This document shows positions 51,694 to 60,497 of a stretch of DNA of 64,000 bases, in pieces. Numbering within the stretch: position 1 is the first letter of the stretch; each line of letters begins with the position of its first letter. The stretch covers positions 1 through 64,000 of the forward strand of contig JAJYDE010000019.1 of NCBI GenBank assembly GCA_021777755.1. The letters run 5' to 3'. This DNA comes from Deltaproteobacteria bacterium. Its GTDB lineage: Bacteria > Desulfobacterota > Syntrophobacteria > Syntrophobacterales > Syntrophobacteraceae. The position numbers and the translations under genes were made by a program. The notes under the pieces were generated by a model. The model worked only from the letters and a program-made list of their open reading frames with translations, ran no database searches and was not told the origin of the DNA.

Positions 51694-52137
51694 ATGCAGA
51701 TCGAGTATAAGAACATCGATCCCAAGCTCGTGGTAAACGAGATAAGAAATGGAAGATCGCTGGAATCGGTTCAGAAAGTGTTCGGCTTGAGGTTCAAAAG
51801 CGAGGTTCAGGATCTTTACCTGAAAGGACTCATGGAACTCGGGGAGATTCCGCAGGTGGAATTCAACAAGCCGTCCACACCAGGTCCGTCCGTCATGCCG
51901 GGGCCGCAAACTCTGGATAGGACTCCGTTTCGAAAACGCGAAAGACAAAGGCCTGTGGTTTCCAATCCCACGGTGGTGATCAAAACCGGCAATTTCCGAA
52001 CGATAGGCCAAAGCGGAAGCGTGACGCTAAACAGGGCTCTTTTGATCGAGATGCTGGGCTTCAGGGTCGGAGATTCCTTTGAAATCTACAGAGAGGATGA
52101 CATGGTGGTGTTGAAGAAGGCGCCCACCCCTGTTTGA
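51694..52137 (+). CDS. Small DNA-binding-type protein with AbrB-like tail
   Basis: Start at ATG 51694 (GGGAAAGGT upstream); 147 aa. The N-terminus (IDPKLVVNEIRNGRSLESVQ, KVFGLRFKSEVQDLYLKGLM) looks like a helix-turn-helix. A proline-rich linker follows, then a C-terminal 45 residues (TIGQSGSVTLNRALLIEMLG, FRVGDSFEIYREDDMVVLKK) with the swapped-hairpin pattern of AbrB/SpoVT domains. It is probably a transcription factor; targets are unknown. It follows MucR on the same strand, with a ~455-nt gap. Confidence 0.75.
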   Translation: MQIEYKNIDPKLVVNEIRNGRSLESVQKVFGLRFKSEVQDLYLKGLMELGEIPQVEFNKPSTPGPSVMPGPQTLDRTPFRKRERQRPVVSNPTVVIKTGNFRTIGQSGSVTLNRALLIEMLGFRVGDSFEIYREDDMVVLKKAPTPV

Positions 52138-52186
52138 CTTCGCCCCGTTTGAGCTCTTTATCCCCCGCCTTGGCCAAGGATGAAGG

Positions 52187-52831
52187 TCAGACTTTTTTCC
52201 TGAGCTTGTTGAGGACGTGCATGAAGCGCCACATGGCTGTCAGGTTGGTCCCCAGGGCGAGAACGATGAGCACGCATTTGAGCCCCGGATCCGTTGGGGG
52301 TGCAATGGAGTTGAGGGTGAAGATACGGTTGAGAAGCGGGTTGAGGATACCGGCGACGCCGAGCAGCAGTATCCGTTCTCCTCTCTGGAATGTTCCGCCC
52401 GTGCAGATCTCTCCGAGTCCCTCGGCCCTGGCTCTTGTGTAGCTGACCATGAGAGAGCCGAAAAGGATGAACAGGATAACCAGCCGATAGTGTGTTCGAG
52501 GGGCTCCGCCACTGAAATAAAACCAAATCCCGAGATAGATGATGAATTCGGTGTACCGGTCCGTTACCGAATCGAAGTAGGCGCCGAATTGCCCGCTCTT
52601 CCCGGTGGCTCTTGCCAGTGAACCGTCAAGCGTATCGAGCAGGCCTGTCAAAAGCGTCAACAGGCCTCCGGCAAAGGGCGAAAAGGTGAAACAAACGGCT
52701 GCGAGCAGGCTTGTCAAGAGGCCGCAACAGGTAATGTGGTCGGGGGTCAGGTTCCAGCTTATAAGTCCTGGAACTATGCGTACCCGGAGCATTTTATAAT
52801 AAGCCGTTTCAATTGCCGTTCCCTTTAGCAT
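52187..52831 (-). CDS. CDP-alcohol phosphatidyltransferase family membrane enzyme
   Basis: The 214-aa membrane protein carries the family motif DG-x2-AR-x8-G-x3-D-x3-D, seen in LDGSLARATGKSGQFGAYFD followed by SVTD. About six helices are present. Family members transfer a phosphatidyl or similar group from a CDP-linked lipid to an alcohol such as glycerol phosphate, inositol or another polyol. Length and motif resemble PgsA and phosphatidylinositol-phosphate synthases; the acceptor cannot be assigned. Confidence 0.9.
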   Translation of the reverse strand: MLKGTAIETAYYKMLRVRIVPGLISWNLTPDHITCCGLLTSLLAAVCFTFSPFAGGLLTLLTGLLDTLDGSLARATGKSGQFGAYFDSVTDRYTEFIIYLGIWFYFSGGAPRTHYRLVILFILFGSLMVSYTRARAEGLGEICTGGTFQRGERILLLGVAGILNPLLNRIFTLNSIAPPTDPGLKCVLIVLALGTNLTAMWRFMHVLNKLRKKV

Positions 52832-53029
52832 AAAGACCCTTGGCTGTCCTCGGTTTCGATGGCAATTGGATGGAAGTGTCGCGGGCTGTTCTTCGAGTCC
52901 CGCACCGGATAGCGGATTACAGATTTCAGAGCAAACTTAAACAGGGTTGCGGGCAGAGCAAGAGGGCACACGTGAACACTGTATCAACAGCGGAAAAGGG
53001 GATCGTGAAAAACCGACATTTTTCTGATC

Positions 53030-53128
53030 TGGCGGAAGCGCATGGGAATCGAACCCACCTGGGAACGCCTTCACGCCCCCACACCGGATTTGAAGTCCGG
53101 GAGCCCCACCAGTGAGCTTGGCGCTTCC
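53030..53128 (-). tRNA. selC: Selenocysteine tRNA (anticodon TCA)
   Basis: The 99-nt minus-strand RNA has the special features of tRNA-Sec: an 8-bp acceptor stem (GGAAGCGC with GCGCTTCC), a long D-stem (GGGGCTCC region), anticodon TCA in GGACTTCAAATCC as in E. coli selC, a long variable arm (GTGGGGGCGTGAAGGCGTTCC) and T-arm GGTTCGATTCC, with an encoded CCA. It has its own strong promoter. It shows that the organism inserts selenocysteine at UGA; no selenoprotein or selA/selB/selD gene is evident in the window. Confidence 0.95.
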
Positions 53129-53138
53129 AAAGATTGCG

Positions 53139-53167
53139 AGTATATAACGGCCCTCTCCATTTGACAA
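53139..53167 (-). promoter_or_regulatory. Sigma-70 promoter of selC
   Basis: Minus strand -35 TTGTCA (53162-53167), a 17-nt spacer and -10 TATACT (53139-53144). Transcription would start about 5 nt before the tRNA. Confidence 0.75.
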
Positions 53168-53227
53168 TCACTTTGAAAAGAAGGAGGAGCGGACGGGCCG
53201 CTCCCGCCGCCGGCCATTTCCACTGGC

Positions 53228-54385
53228 TTAACGCTTGTTGCCCGCGATTTCCACCAGTTCGTACTCGCGGCTGCCGAGCCCGACCTCCTGGGCGTGTATC
53301 AACTGGCGCTCCCAGTCGAGTTTGGGATAGAGCGCCCGGATCTTATCCGGGTAATGCTTTTCGCCCTCAAGGCGGGAAGAGGGCAAATGGGCACTTTTGT
53401 TCAAAAGATCGACGCAGGCCTGGTCGAGGGCCACCGGGTCCCGGGAGGCCGCTATGCCGATATCGGCCACGATCGGAGCATCTGAAAAGGGATAGCAGTC
53501 GCAGGCCGGAGAGATTTGGGTGAGAAAATTTATGAAAAGCGAACGCTTTTCTTTTCCCTTGAGAGCCCCGGCGGCGTACTCGGCGATTTTTTCCATCAAC
53601 TTGGCGCAGTCGGTGTCCCAGTTTATGGTGAGCGCTCCCTGCGCGCAGGCGTGAATACACTGCGCGCATCCGACGCAAAGAGTGCGGTCGATCCGCACGA
53701 GTTGTGCGACCGATGAATCGGGGGCCGCGACTCCCGCGGGCCTTTCGACCATGAGAATCGCTCCGTGGGCGCACTGCTGCGCGCACAGGCCGCAGCCGAT
53801 ACATTTTTTGGCGATGATTTTCGGGGCGACCTCGGAGTGCTGCGCCATCTTTCCCTTCCTCGATGCCGCCCCCATCCCGATGTTCTTTATGGCCCCGCCA
53901 AAGCCCGCGGCGTCGTGAAGCTTGAAATGGGCAAGCGAGACAAGGGCGTCGGCCCGAACGATGGTCGAGGCGATCAACACCTCGCTGAAGTGTTTGAGGT
54001 TAACCGCGACGCTGATCTCGTCGGCTCCATCGAGGCCGTCGGCGATAATTAGCGGGGCGCCGGCCACGGAGTAATCAAAACCGTTAAGAACGGCAGTGTT
54101 CAAATGGTCCACGGCACTACCCCGAGAGCCGACATAAAGGGTGCCCGTATCGGTTAGAAAGGGCCTTGCGCCGGCCTTGAGCAGGGCATCGACGACGGGA
54201 CGCACCAGCAGGGGGCGAATGAAGGCCGTGCCGCCTCTTTCGCCGAAGTGGAGTTTTACGGCCGTAAGGCCGCCTTTTCTCACGATATCTTCGAGCCCGG
54301 CGGCCAGGACCAGGTGCTGAATCTTGGTGAGCAGGCTGTTGTTATATGCGGTACGCAAATTTGTAAAATAGACCTGGCTGGCCAT
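53228..54385 (-). CDS. DUF362 iron-sulfur protein with two [4Fe-4S] motifs
   Basis: Start at ATG 54385 (GAGGTTGCC upstream); 385 aa. The N-terminal DUF362 domain shows VKLHFGERGGTAFIRPLLVR and LTDTGTLYVGSRGSAVDHLN. A bacterial-ferredoxin segment (about 190-260) contains CIGCGLCAQQCAHGAI and CVGCAQCIHACAQGAL, two [4Fe-4S] sites. DUF362 proteins are common in strict anaerobes; the precise reaction is unknown. No signal peptide is seen, so it is cytoplasmic. It follows the DUF1614 gene by 35 nt on the same strand. Confidence 0.9.
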   Translation of the reverse strand: MASQVYFTNLRTAYNNSLLTKIQHLVLAAGLEDIVRKGGLTAVKLHFGERGGTAFIRPLLVRPVVDALLKAGARPFLTDTGTLYVGSRGSAVDHLNTAVLNGFDYSVAGAPLIIADGLDGADEISVAVNLKHFSEVLIASTIVRADALVSLAHFKLHDAAGFGGAIKNIGMGAASRKGKMAQHSEVAPKIIAKKCIGCGLCAQQCAHGAILMVERPAGVAAPDSSVAQLVRIDRTLCVGCAQCIHACAQGALTINWDTDCAKLMEKIAEYAAGALKGKEKRSLFINFLTQISPACDCYPFSDAPIVADIGIAASRDPVALDQACVDLLNKSAHLPSSRLEGEKHYPDKIRALYPKLDWERQLIHAQEVGLGSREYELVEIAGNKR

Positions 54386-54420
54386 GGCAACCTCGTTAAT
54401 CAAGTAATGAGCAATTGTGT

Positions 54421-55107
54421 CTAATGCATTACCGGCGAGAGCAAAACGGCGATGATCCCGGCCAGAAAAATGCCGTCGAAAGTTCCAGCGCCCCCGATGG
54501 AGGCCACCGGAGCGCGCAGGTGCTTGAGTTTATCCAGATGGAGAATATCGGCCCCGATCAATGTGCCGAGCGTCCCGGCGAAATAGGCGGTGGGCGCCGC
54601 GAAACTGTAATCGAAAATCATGGCCGCAAGGGCCGCCACAACGGGTGGAATCAGCCACGGGACCGCGATGCCTATCCCTGGAACGGGCCGGGCATTTTTA
54701 TAGACCACATAGACCACCGCGGCAAGAGCGAACAACATGCGCACGGGGTGGGGCGAATGCAACCAGAGATAGAGTGATAGCGCGCTCGGAATAAGGGCTC
54801 CTCCGAGATTTACCGCCAGCACCATTTCGTTTGGCCTGCCCAGTCGCGGGGGCCGGAAGCGCATACCGAAAAAAGAGACCGTTTCCCACTGGGCGGGCTC
54901 TTCGGGGTCGAGTGGAATTTTTCGGATGGGAATATTTATCAGGCTTCCGACGATGCAAAGAAAGAGGATGGTGAAAAGATAGTGGGGCGGAATGCCGATC
55001 TTGGCAAATGCCCAGGAAAAAAGGCCGAATTGGATCAACCCGAAGGCGGTGAAAAGAAGGAATATGAATATAAAGGCGAAAAAAATCAGGAAGGGCGGGA
55101 AAAACAT
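54421..55107 (-). CDS. DUF1614 membrane protein
   Basis: The 228-aa protein has about seven hydrophobic helices, beginning FFPPFLIFFAFIFIFLLFTA, and the DUF1614 pattern around GSLINIPIRKIPLDPEEPAQ and YFAGTLGTLIGADILHLDKL ending VASIGGAGTFDGIFLAGIIA. The function of the family is not established. It is downstream of PEP carboxykinase (25-nt gap) and upstream of DUF362. Confidence 0.88.
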   Translation of the reverse strand: MFFPPFLIFFAFIFIFLLFTAFGLIQFGLFSWAFAKIGIPPHYLFTILFLCIVGSLINIPIRKIPLDPEEPAQWETVSFFGMRFRPPRLGRPNEMVLAVNLGGALIPSALSLYLWLHSPHPVRMLFALAAVVYVVYKNARPVPGIGIAVPWLIPPVVAALAAMIFDYSFAAPTAYFAGTLGTLIGADILHLDKLKHLRAPVASIGGAGTFDGIFLAGIIAVLLSPVMH

Positions 55108-55132
55108 GTCCTCTCCTCAAGGTGATTGCTCG

Positions 55133-57040
55133 CTATGTTTCACTGTAGACGCCGGGCTCGATATACCTGCCGTAGCGCTCTTTCAAGGCCACGAGCTTGT
55201 GTACGCTCGACTTCCAGACGTCGAAATATTCCTTTGGACAATCGGGGGCGGTGTGGGTGTAGAACCGCACGGCGCGCGAAAACTTGGCGATCCACGGATC
55301 GATTCGAAATTTGAAGAGTTCCCTGTAGAGTTCTTCGGGAAAGTCCTCGTCGAAGATCTGGCTGAAAAGGGCTTTAAGGTCTTGGTATTTGGGAATGAAA
55401 CCAAGAGGCGTGCGGTAAGCGCCGACTTCATCGTGAACGCGTAGCTCGGCCCAGTGCAGCCAGACCTTCTTGGCCAGCTTGTGAGTGAGAAAATTGCCTT
55501 TGGAATCCCGCAGAAAATAATTGACCGCGTAAATTCGGGGCACATTCCGGATGCTTTCGACAAACCGGATGTTGTTGGTAATGTAGGCGCCAATCGGATA
55601 GCTGATGAAATCGAGATTTGCCATCGGCTGAGGGACCAAAACGCCTTCTTGCCCGATTACCGCCGAGGTGGTCTCCGATTCCAGGGTACACGCCTTGAGA
55701 AGAATCCCGCTTTTCCAATCCGTGGATTCTTCTACGGGCACGGAGGTGTCGGAGTCCCTTCCACCATAGATTATCCCCTGCACAAGTACGCCGTTTTTGT
55801 CGTTATGGGCCGGATCAATATTTTCCAGATACCCGAGCCTCAGGGTATAACGGGCGTTGCTGTGCGCCAAGGGGACGGGTTTTCCCTGGTCGTCGGTTTT
55901 TCCGGGAAACCATTGGCCCGAATAATTTCGGCCCGACTCCGGAGTGTCCACGCCCATTCCCTGCCAGTAAGGTTCGTTGTCCGGGCCGCTTAAGACATTG
56001 GAGAAAATGATTTCGTGTCCCGGGGTGGCGAGTGTTTTGAAAATGAGCGGGTCGTCGCTCGCGTTGACGTCCTTTATGATTCCGAAGATGCCGTTTTCGA
56101 CGTTAACGGCTCTGAACTCGCCGTTGAGGTTGCGAAAATAGGCGATGTCATCGCCGATGATCTTTTCGCCCGGAAGCATCGCGGTGGCGGTCTTGCCGCA
56201 CGCAGAGGGGAAAGCGCCGCAAAAGCGGGTCGTGCGCTCCATTTTCTCGTTTTGAACGGACATGACGAACATGTGTTCGCACAGCCACCCCTCGGTTCCG
56301 GAAAGCTTTATGGCAAGGCGCATGGCGTGTTTTTTGAGCCCCACGCTGTTTCCGGCATACTGGTTGTTGGTGGAAAAGACGATATAGTCATCCATGTCCT
56401 GGTATATACGCCTCTTGTCCAGATCGACGCAGTTGCCGTTTTCATCGAGGCGCCCGGCGCTGTGCACGAAGCGAAAGAAACGCTCCCGCGGGCCCATGAG
56501 GCGGAAGTGCTCATATCCCCGCCGGTAGAGAAGGTCTTCGGAATGAGCGACGTAGAAGGAATCGGTCATCTGTGCGCAAGGGATGGAAAACGGGCTTCGG
56601 GTGGGGCCTTCGCAGCTGAGCTTCACGATAGCCTGCTTGCCCTTCATGATCCCTTTGAGGATTTGCATCACCTCGGCCAGCCCTTCTTGCCTCTCTTTGG
56701 CCAAAAGCGCTCCCATAAGGGGAACCAGTTCGGCGGCCACAAGATTTTTTGTCGCTCCGGGGGCTCGCCCCTGGTCGTCATAGCCGTCAAAGTGGATGGT
56801 ATGTCCTTCTTTTGCCAGAGGTTTTTCTTCTCCGGCACGAAGAGATTCTTGCCTTATGTATTCGGCGTCCTCGCTACTGTCATCGCACATGTAGACCGAG
56901 TCGGGATCGCAAAGTTCGGTGTATTCCCCAACGAAGTTGAACAACCGTTGGTTTTCAAGTTCAATGAGCTTGCGGTAGCTCTTCGGTGACATTTTGTCCC
57001 GGAGAAGAGGTGCGAAACGATTATTTTCAAAATTCGCCAT
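55133..57040 (-). CDS. pckG: Phosphoenolpyruvate carboxykinase (GTP)
   Basis: The 635-aa product is full length for the GTP enzyme. The P-loop FCGAFPSACGKTATAMLPGE contains the reactive Cys typical of the GTP class, and CDDSSEDAEYIRQ, FVHSAGRLDENGNCVDLDKR and PVPLAHSNARYTLRLGYLEN are also visible. It interconverts oxaloacetate and phosphoenolpyruvate with GTP/GDP, for gluconeogenesis or anaplerosis. It begins the minus-strand group with DUF1614 and DUF362. Confidence 0.95.
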   Translation of the reverse strand: MANFENNRFAPLLRDKMSPKSYRKLIELENQRLFNFVGEYTELCDPDSVYMCDDSSEDAEYIRQESLRAGEEKPLAKEGHTIHFDGYDDQGRAPGATKNLVAAELVPLMGALLAKERQEGLAEVMQILKGIMKGKQAIVKLSCEGPTRSPFSIPCAQMTDSFYVAHSEDLLYRRGYEHFRLMGPRERFFRFVHSAGRLDENGNCVDLDKRRIYQDMDDYIVFSTNNQYAGNSVGLKKHAMRLAIKLSGTEGWLCEHMFVMSVQNEKMERTTRFCGAFPSACGKTATAMLPGEKIIGDDIAYFRNLNGEFRAVNVENGIFGIIKDVNASDDPLIFKTLATPGHEIIFSNVLSGPDNEPYWQGMGVDTPESGRNYSGQWFPGKTDDQGKPVPLAHSNARYTLRLGYLENIDPAHNDKNGVLVQGIIYGGRDSDTSVPVEESTDWKSGILLKACTLESETTSAVIGQEGVLVPQPMANLDFISYPIGAYITNNIRFVESIRNVPRIYAVNYFLRDSKGNFLTHKLAKKVWLHWAELRVHDEVGAYRTPLGFIPKYQDLKALFSQIFDEDFPEELYRELFKFRIDPWIAKFSRAVRFYTHTAPDCPKEYFDVWKSSVHKLVALKERYGRYIEPGVYSET

Positions 57041-57103
57041 GTTCGGTATCCCTTCCGTACCTGGTTCAAGTTGCCATAATAGTAAGCACGGACCGTCTCA
57101 AAT

Positions 57104-57667
57104 CTATTTGCCGTAAATGGATAGTACGGCCTGCAGCAGAGTCGGAAAAAGTGGTTCTGAAATGGGCAAGGACAGGGTTTCCTTGCTTGCGACGCGCAGC
57201 AGGCGCACGCCGGGGCAGCCCGCGTTTGCGGCCGCCTCCATGTCCGATGGGCTGTCGCCGACAAAAAAAGTCCGGCCTGGACCCGTTCCGGCAAACCGGC
57301 ATGCGGCAAAAAGCATGTCGGGCGAAGGTTTTCGGCATCGGCACTTTTCATCGGGACGGTGGGGGCAGTAGAAAGCTCCCTGAATGCGGCCGCCGCATTG
57401 TTCAACCCGGGCAATCACCTCTTCGTGCATTTGCAGGAAATCATCCCGAGCGATCAGTCCCCGATTGATCCCGGACTGGTTGCTGACTATCATCACCCCG
57501 ACCCGGTTTTTTTCAAGAAAGCGAAAAGCCTCCAAAGCGTCTTCGTAGAAATGAAGCTCGGCAAGGCTTTTCACATAATCGGGCCGGTTTACGTTGATCA
57601 CGCCGTCACGGTCCAAAAGGATGAACCTGTCGTATTGCGGTTTGGCCGAGCCGAGCCATGCGAGCAT
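57104..57667 (-). CDS. gmhB: D-glycero-D-manno-heptose 1,7-bisphosphate 7-phosphatase
   Basis: Start at ATG 57667 with GGGGGGAAA upstream; 187 aa. It is a HAD-IIIA phosphatase: motif I ILLDRDGVIN, motif II VSNQSG, a zinc loop CPHRPDEKCRCRKPSPDM and motif IV FVGDSPSDMEAA. It removes the 7-phosphate in ADP-heptose synthesis for the lipopolysaccharide core, complementing kdsD at 1.8 kb. The gene is divergent from rnc. Confidence 0.93.
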   Translation of the reverse strand: MLAWLGSAKPQYDRFILLDRDGVINVNRPDYVKSLAELHFYEDALEAFRFLEKNRVGVMIVSNQSGINRGLIARDDFLQMHEEVIARVEQCGGRIQGAFYCPHRPDEKCRCRKPSPDMLFAACRFAGTGPGRTFFVGDSPSDMEAAANAGCPGVRLLRVASKETLSLPISEPLFPTLLQAVLSIYGK

Positions 57668-57774
57668 TTTCCCCCCGTCTTCACTGCAAACCAACAATAA
57701 ACTCCGATCATGGCGCCAAAAAGTGTATATTATAATCATATGGACAAAGCAGGAAGCAAGTTCAATTTGCGGGG

Positions 57775-58533
57775 GTGGAAGCGTTTAGCGTCGTTATGTT
57801 GCCAACAATAGATCTGGAAAAACTTCAGGATAGACTCGGGTACATGTTTGAAAACCGGGAGCTACTGTTACGGGCCCTGGTCCACCGCTCTTTTGCCTAT
57901 GAAAATCCGGAACCAGGGGCCGATAACGAAACGCTCGAGTTCCTCGGGGATTCGGTCCTGGGGCTGGCCATCAGCCATTTGCTGCTCGACCTTTTTCCCG
58001 GCTGCGACGAGGGGGAGTTGTCCAGGTTGCGCTCATCGATAGTAAACGAGCGGGAACTGGCGCAAATTGCATCGACTCTCGAGTTGGGCGATTATCTGCT
58101 GCTGGGAAAAGGCGAGCAGATTTCAGGGGGGCGGCAAAAACCCTCTCTTCTTGCCAACGCGCTGGAAGCCGTGCTTGCCGCGGTCTACCTCGACGGAGGT
58201 CTCGATTCGGCGCTGCAGCTCGTTCGAACAATGTTTGGCGACTACCTGGGAAACAGAGGGGAGGCGCAGCTGCTTAAAACCCTCGACAAGGACTACAAGA
58301 CCCAGCTCCAGGAGATAACTCAGGCAAGACTGAAGCTCACCCCCCTCTATCGCCTCGAATCCGAACAAGGCCCCGATCATGACAAGACTTTCTTCATGCG
58401 GGTCGAGGTCGGCGATCGGGTGCTTGCCAGCGGCTCGGGCAAAAGCAAGAAGGAAGCTCAGCAGGAAGCGGCCCGCAAGGCCATGGCGGAGATGGAAAAA
58501 GACTCCGAAATGCTCCAGACCGACATTGCCTGA
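57775..58533 (+). CDS. rnc: Ribonuclease III
   Basis: The 252-aa product (or 245 from ATG 57796; neither start has a clear ribosome site) has the catalytic signature NETLEFLGDSVLGLAISHLL, the second acidic motif NALEAVLAAVYLDGG, and a C-terminal double-stranded RNA-binding domain (KTQLQEITQARLKLTPLYRL, GKSKKEAQQEAARKAMAEM). It cuts rRNA precursors and structured mRNAs. It forms the classic rnc-era group, here with a radical SAM gene between. Confidence 0.95.
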   Translation: MEAFSVVMLPTIDLEKLQDRLGYMFENRELLLRALVHRSFAYENPEPGADNETLEFLGDSVLGLAISHLLLDLFPGCDEGELSRLRSSIVNERELAQIASTLELGDYLLLGKGEQISGGRQKPSLLANALEAVLAAVYLDGGLDSALQLVRTMFGDYLGNRGEAQLLKTLDKDYKTQLQEITQARLKLTPLYRLESEQGPDHDKTFFMRVEVGDRVLASGSGKSKKEAQQEAARKAMAEMEKDSEMLQTDIA

Positions 58534-58536
58534 ATA

Positions 58537-59610
58537 ATGATCTACCCGGTCTTTCTTCCTCACGCGGGGTGTCCATTTCAATGCGTTTACTGCAACCAGC
58601 GGGTGACAGTCTCGGGGGAAAGCGGTGAGGGCGGCATTGCCGCATTTGTGCGTGCGCGCCTGGCCGAATATGGAAGTCGGGTCGAGCGGTCGGGCCGAAG
58701 CGGCGAGATCGCCTTCTACGGAGGCACATTCACCGCGCTGCCCCTCGCACTGGTCGAAGAGATCCTTTCGGCGTGCGAGCCGTTTGTCAGTCGGGGGATT
58801 TTTACCGGAGTGCGCTTTTCGACCCGGCCCGATTGTCTGCAAGCCGATGTTGTCGGTTTGCTGTCCAGATATCCGGTGCGCACGGTGGAACTGGGTGTTC
58901 AGAGCCTTTCGGACACGGTTCTCGAAAAGAGCCGCCGGGGCTATGATACCCGAACTGTTTTCCAAGCGGCCAAGGCGGTCAAGCAAAACGGCTGGAGTCT
59001 CGGGGTCCAGCTCATGGCGGGCCTGCCCGGCGATAGTGCGCAAATCTTCCTGCTCTCGATAAAAAAGGCGCTGGGAACCGGTGCGGACTTCTTTCGCATC
59101 TACCCGACCCTCGTACTGGAGGGAACCGCTCTGGCGCGGGCTTACAGGGAGGGCGCCTACACCCCTTGGAGCCTCGAGGAGGCGGTTGCGAACCTCGCAC
59201 CGGCCTACGGCCTGGCGCTCGAGGCCCGCGTGCCGGTTATCAGGATGGGGTTGCAGGCCGACGCGGCGCTCGAAAAACCGGGGGTCGTAGTGGCCGGTCC
59301 TTATCACCCGGCCTTCGGCGCCCTGGTAAAGGCGCGTTGGTGGCGGGCAAGGATCGATGCCCGTCTTGGCCTCGAAGGTGTTGCTCCGGGCGCGGAAGTG
59401 ATGATACATGTGGCGCCGGACCAAGTAAGCGACGTTATTGGAAACCGCAAGTCGAATCTGCTGCACTGGCAAAAGAAATGGTACATCAGGGCCAGGGTTG
59501 TTGGAGACTCGGATCTTGGAGGGATTGAAACATCATGGAAAATAACGAGTTCAAATCGGGATATATCGCCATCGTCGGAGCGCCCAACGCCGGGAAATCG
59601 ACCCTGCTGA
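58537..59610 (+). CDS. Radical SAM protein, Elp3/HemN-like, between rnc and era
   Basis: The 357-aa product starts 3 nt after rnc. The cluster motif is CPFQCVYC (CxxxCxxC) and other radical SAM elements are EIAFYGGTFTALP and VELGVQSLSDTVLEKSRRGY, the pattern of the Elp3-like radical SAM branch. The reaction is unknown; tRNA modification is one possibility. Its last 25 codons overlap the era start by 76 nt. The tail (KITSSNRDISPSSERPTPGN) looks unlike a fold and is probably an unstructured extension. Confidence 0.88.
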   Translation: MIYPVFLPHAGCPFQCVYCNQRVTVSGESGEGGIAAFVRARLAEYGSRVERSGRSGEIAFYGGTFTALPLALVEEILSACEPFVSRGIFTGVRFSTRPDCLQADVVGLLSRYPVRTVELGVQSLSDTVLEKSRRGYDTRTVFQAAKAVKQNGWSLGVQLMAGLPGDSAQIFLLSIKKALGTGADFFRIYPTLVLEGTALARAYREGAYTPWSLEEAVANLAPAYGLALEARVPVIRMGLQADAALEKPGVVVAGPYHPAFGALVKARWWRARIDARLGLEGVAPGAEVMIHVAPDQVSDVIGNRKSNLLHWQKKWYIRARVVGDSDLGGIETSWKITSSNRDISPSSERPTPGNRPC

Positions 59611-60440
59611 ATCAGCTTTTGGGACAAAAGATTTCCATCACAACGCCCAAAGCGCAAACCACCAGGAACCGCATTACGGGGATACTCACAAGGCCCGACT
59701 GCCAGATAGTTTTTGTCGATACGCCCGGAATTCTCATGGCCAGGGATGAATTCAACAAGGGGCTGGTTGAAACCGCGCTTTCAACGCTAAGCGAAAGCGA
59801 CACGGTCCTTTTCATGGTCGATCCGGATTGCGACCGGGCGGTTAACGAGTTCATCCTGGACAATCTGCGGCGGATTTCCACCCCGGTCATACTTCTGATA
59901 AACAAGGTGGATACTCTCAGGAACAAGGGGCTGCTTTTGCCCCTGATCGAAAGATGGCGCGACAGATTCGATTTCCGGGCGATAATCCCCATATCGGCCC
60001 TTAAAAACGACGGTGTCGGGCAGGTGCTGGCCGAAGTGGTCGAGCTTTTGCCCCAAGGCCCGCGTTATTATCCCGAAGAGTATGTAACCGACCAGCCCGA
60101 GCGCTTTTTTGTCGCCGAACTGATACGCGAACAAGTCTTTCTTTTGGTGAGCCGCGAGATCCCTTATGCCGTAGCGGTGCTTGTGGAAAAATTTACCGAA
60201 GTGCCGGACAAAAATCTCATCGAAATAGAGGCGGCCATAAACGTTGAGCGCGACTCGCAGAAGGGGATCCTGATAGGGAAGGGCGGGGGGATGCTAAAGG
60301 AGATAGGAAAGCGGGCCCGCCGGGAAATAGAGACTTTTCTTGGCTGTCACATCTATCTTGGACTTTTTGTGCGCGTTCAGAAAAACTGGCGAAAGGACCC
60401 GCGGGCGCTTCGGGAATTCGGATACCCCGAAAATGGCTGA
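59535..60440 (+). CDS. era: GTPase Era
   Basis: The 301-aa product has G1 GAPNAGKSTLLNQLLGQKIS, G2 AQTTRNRI, G3 DTPGI, G4 NKVD, and a C-terminal KH domain (IEAAINVERDSQKGILIGKG, LKEIGKRARREIETFLGCHI). Era binds the 3' end of 16S rRNA and is needed for 30S subunit assembly. GGAGGG lies 11 nt before the start, inside the upstream radical SAM gene. Confidence 0.96.
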   Translation: MENNEFKSGYIAIVGAPNAGKSTLLNQLLGQKISITTPKAQTTRNRITGILTRPDCQIVFVDTPGILMARDEFNKGLVETALSTLSESDTVLFMVDPDCDRAVNEFILDNLRRISTPVILLINKVDTLRNKGLLLPLIERWRDRFDFRAIIPISALKNDGVGQVLAEVVELLPQGPRYYPEEYVTDQPERFFVAELIREQVFLLVSREIPYAVAVLVEKFTEVPDKNLIEIEAAINVERDSQKGILIGKGGGMLKEIGKRARREIETFLGCHIYLGLFVRVQKNWRKDPRALREFGYPENG

Positions 60441-60497
60441 ACACGCACGAAGGGAGCATGAGAGGACTGACAATCTCAATGCGCGAAGGGGGTGGGC

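Noticed and set aside
52840-53115. 91-codon plus-strand frame
   Set aside because: Its 3' third runs antisense through tRNA-Sec and it has no family features.
58123-59472. 449-codon minus-strand frame
   Set aside because: Antisense to rnc and the radical SAM gene, both with clear motifs.
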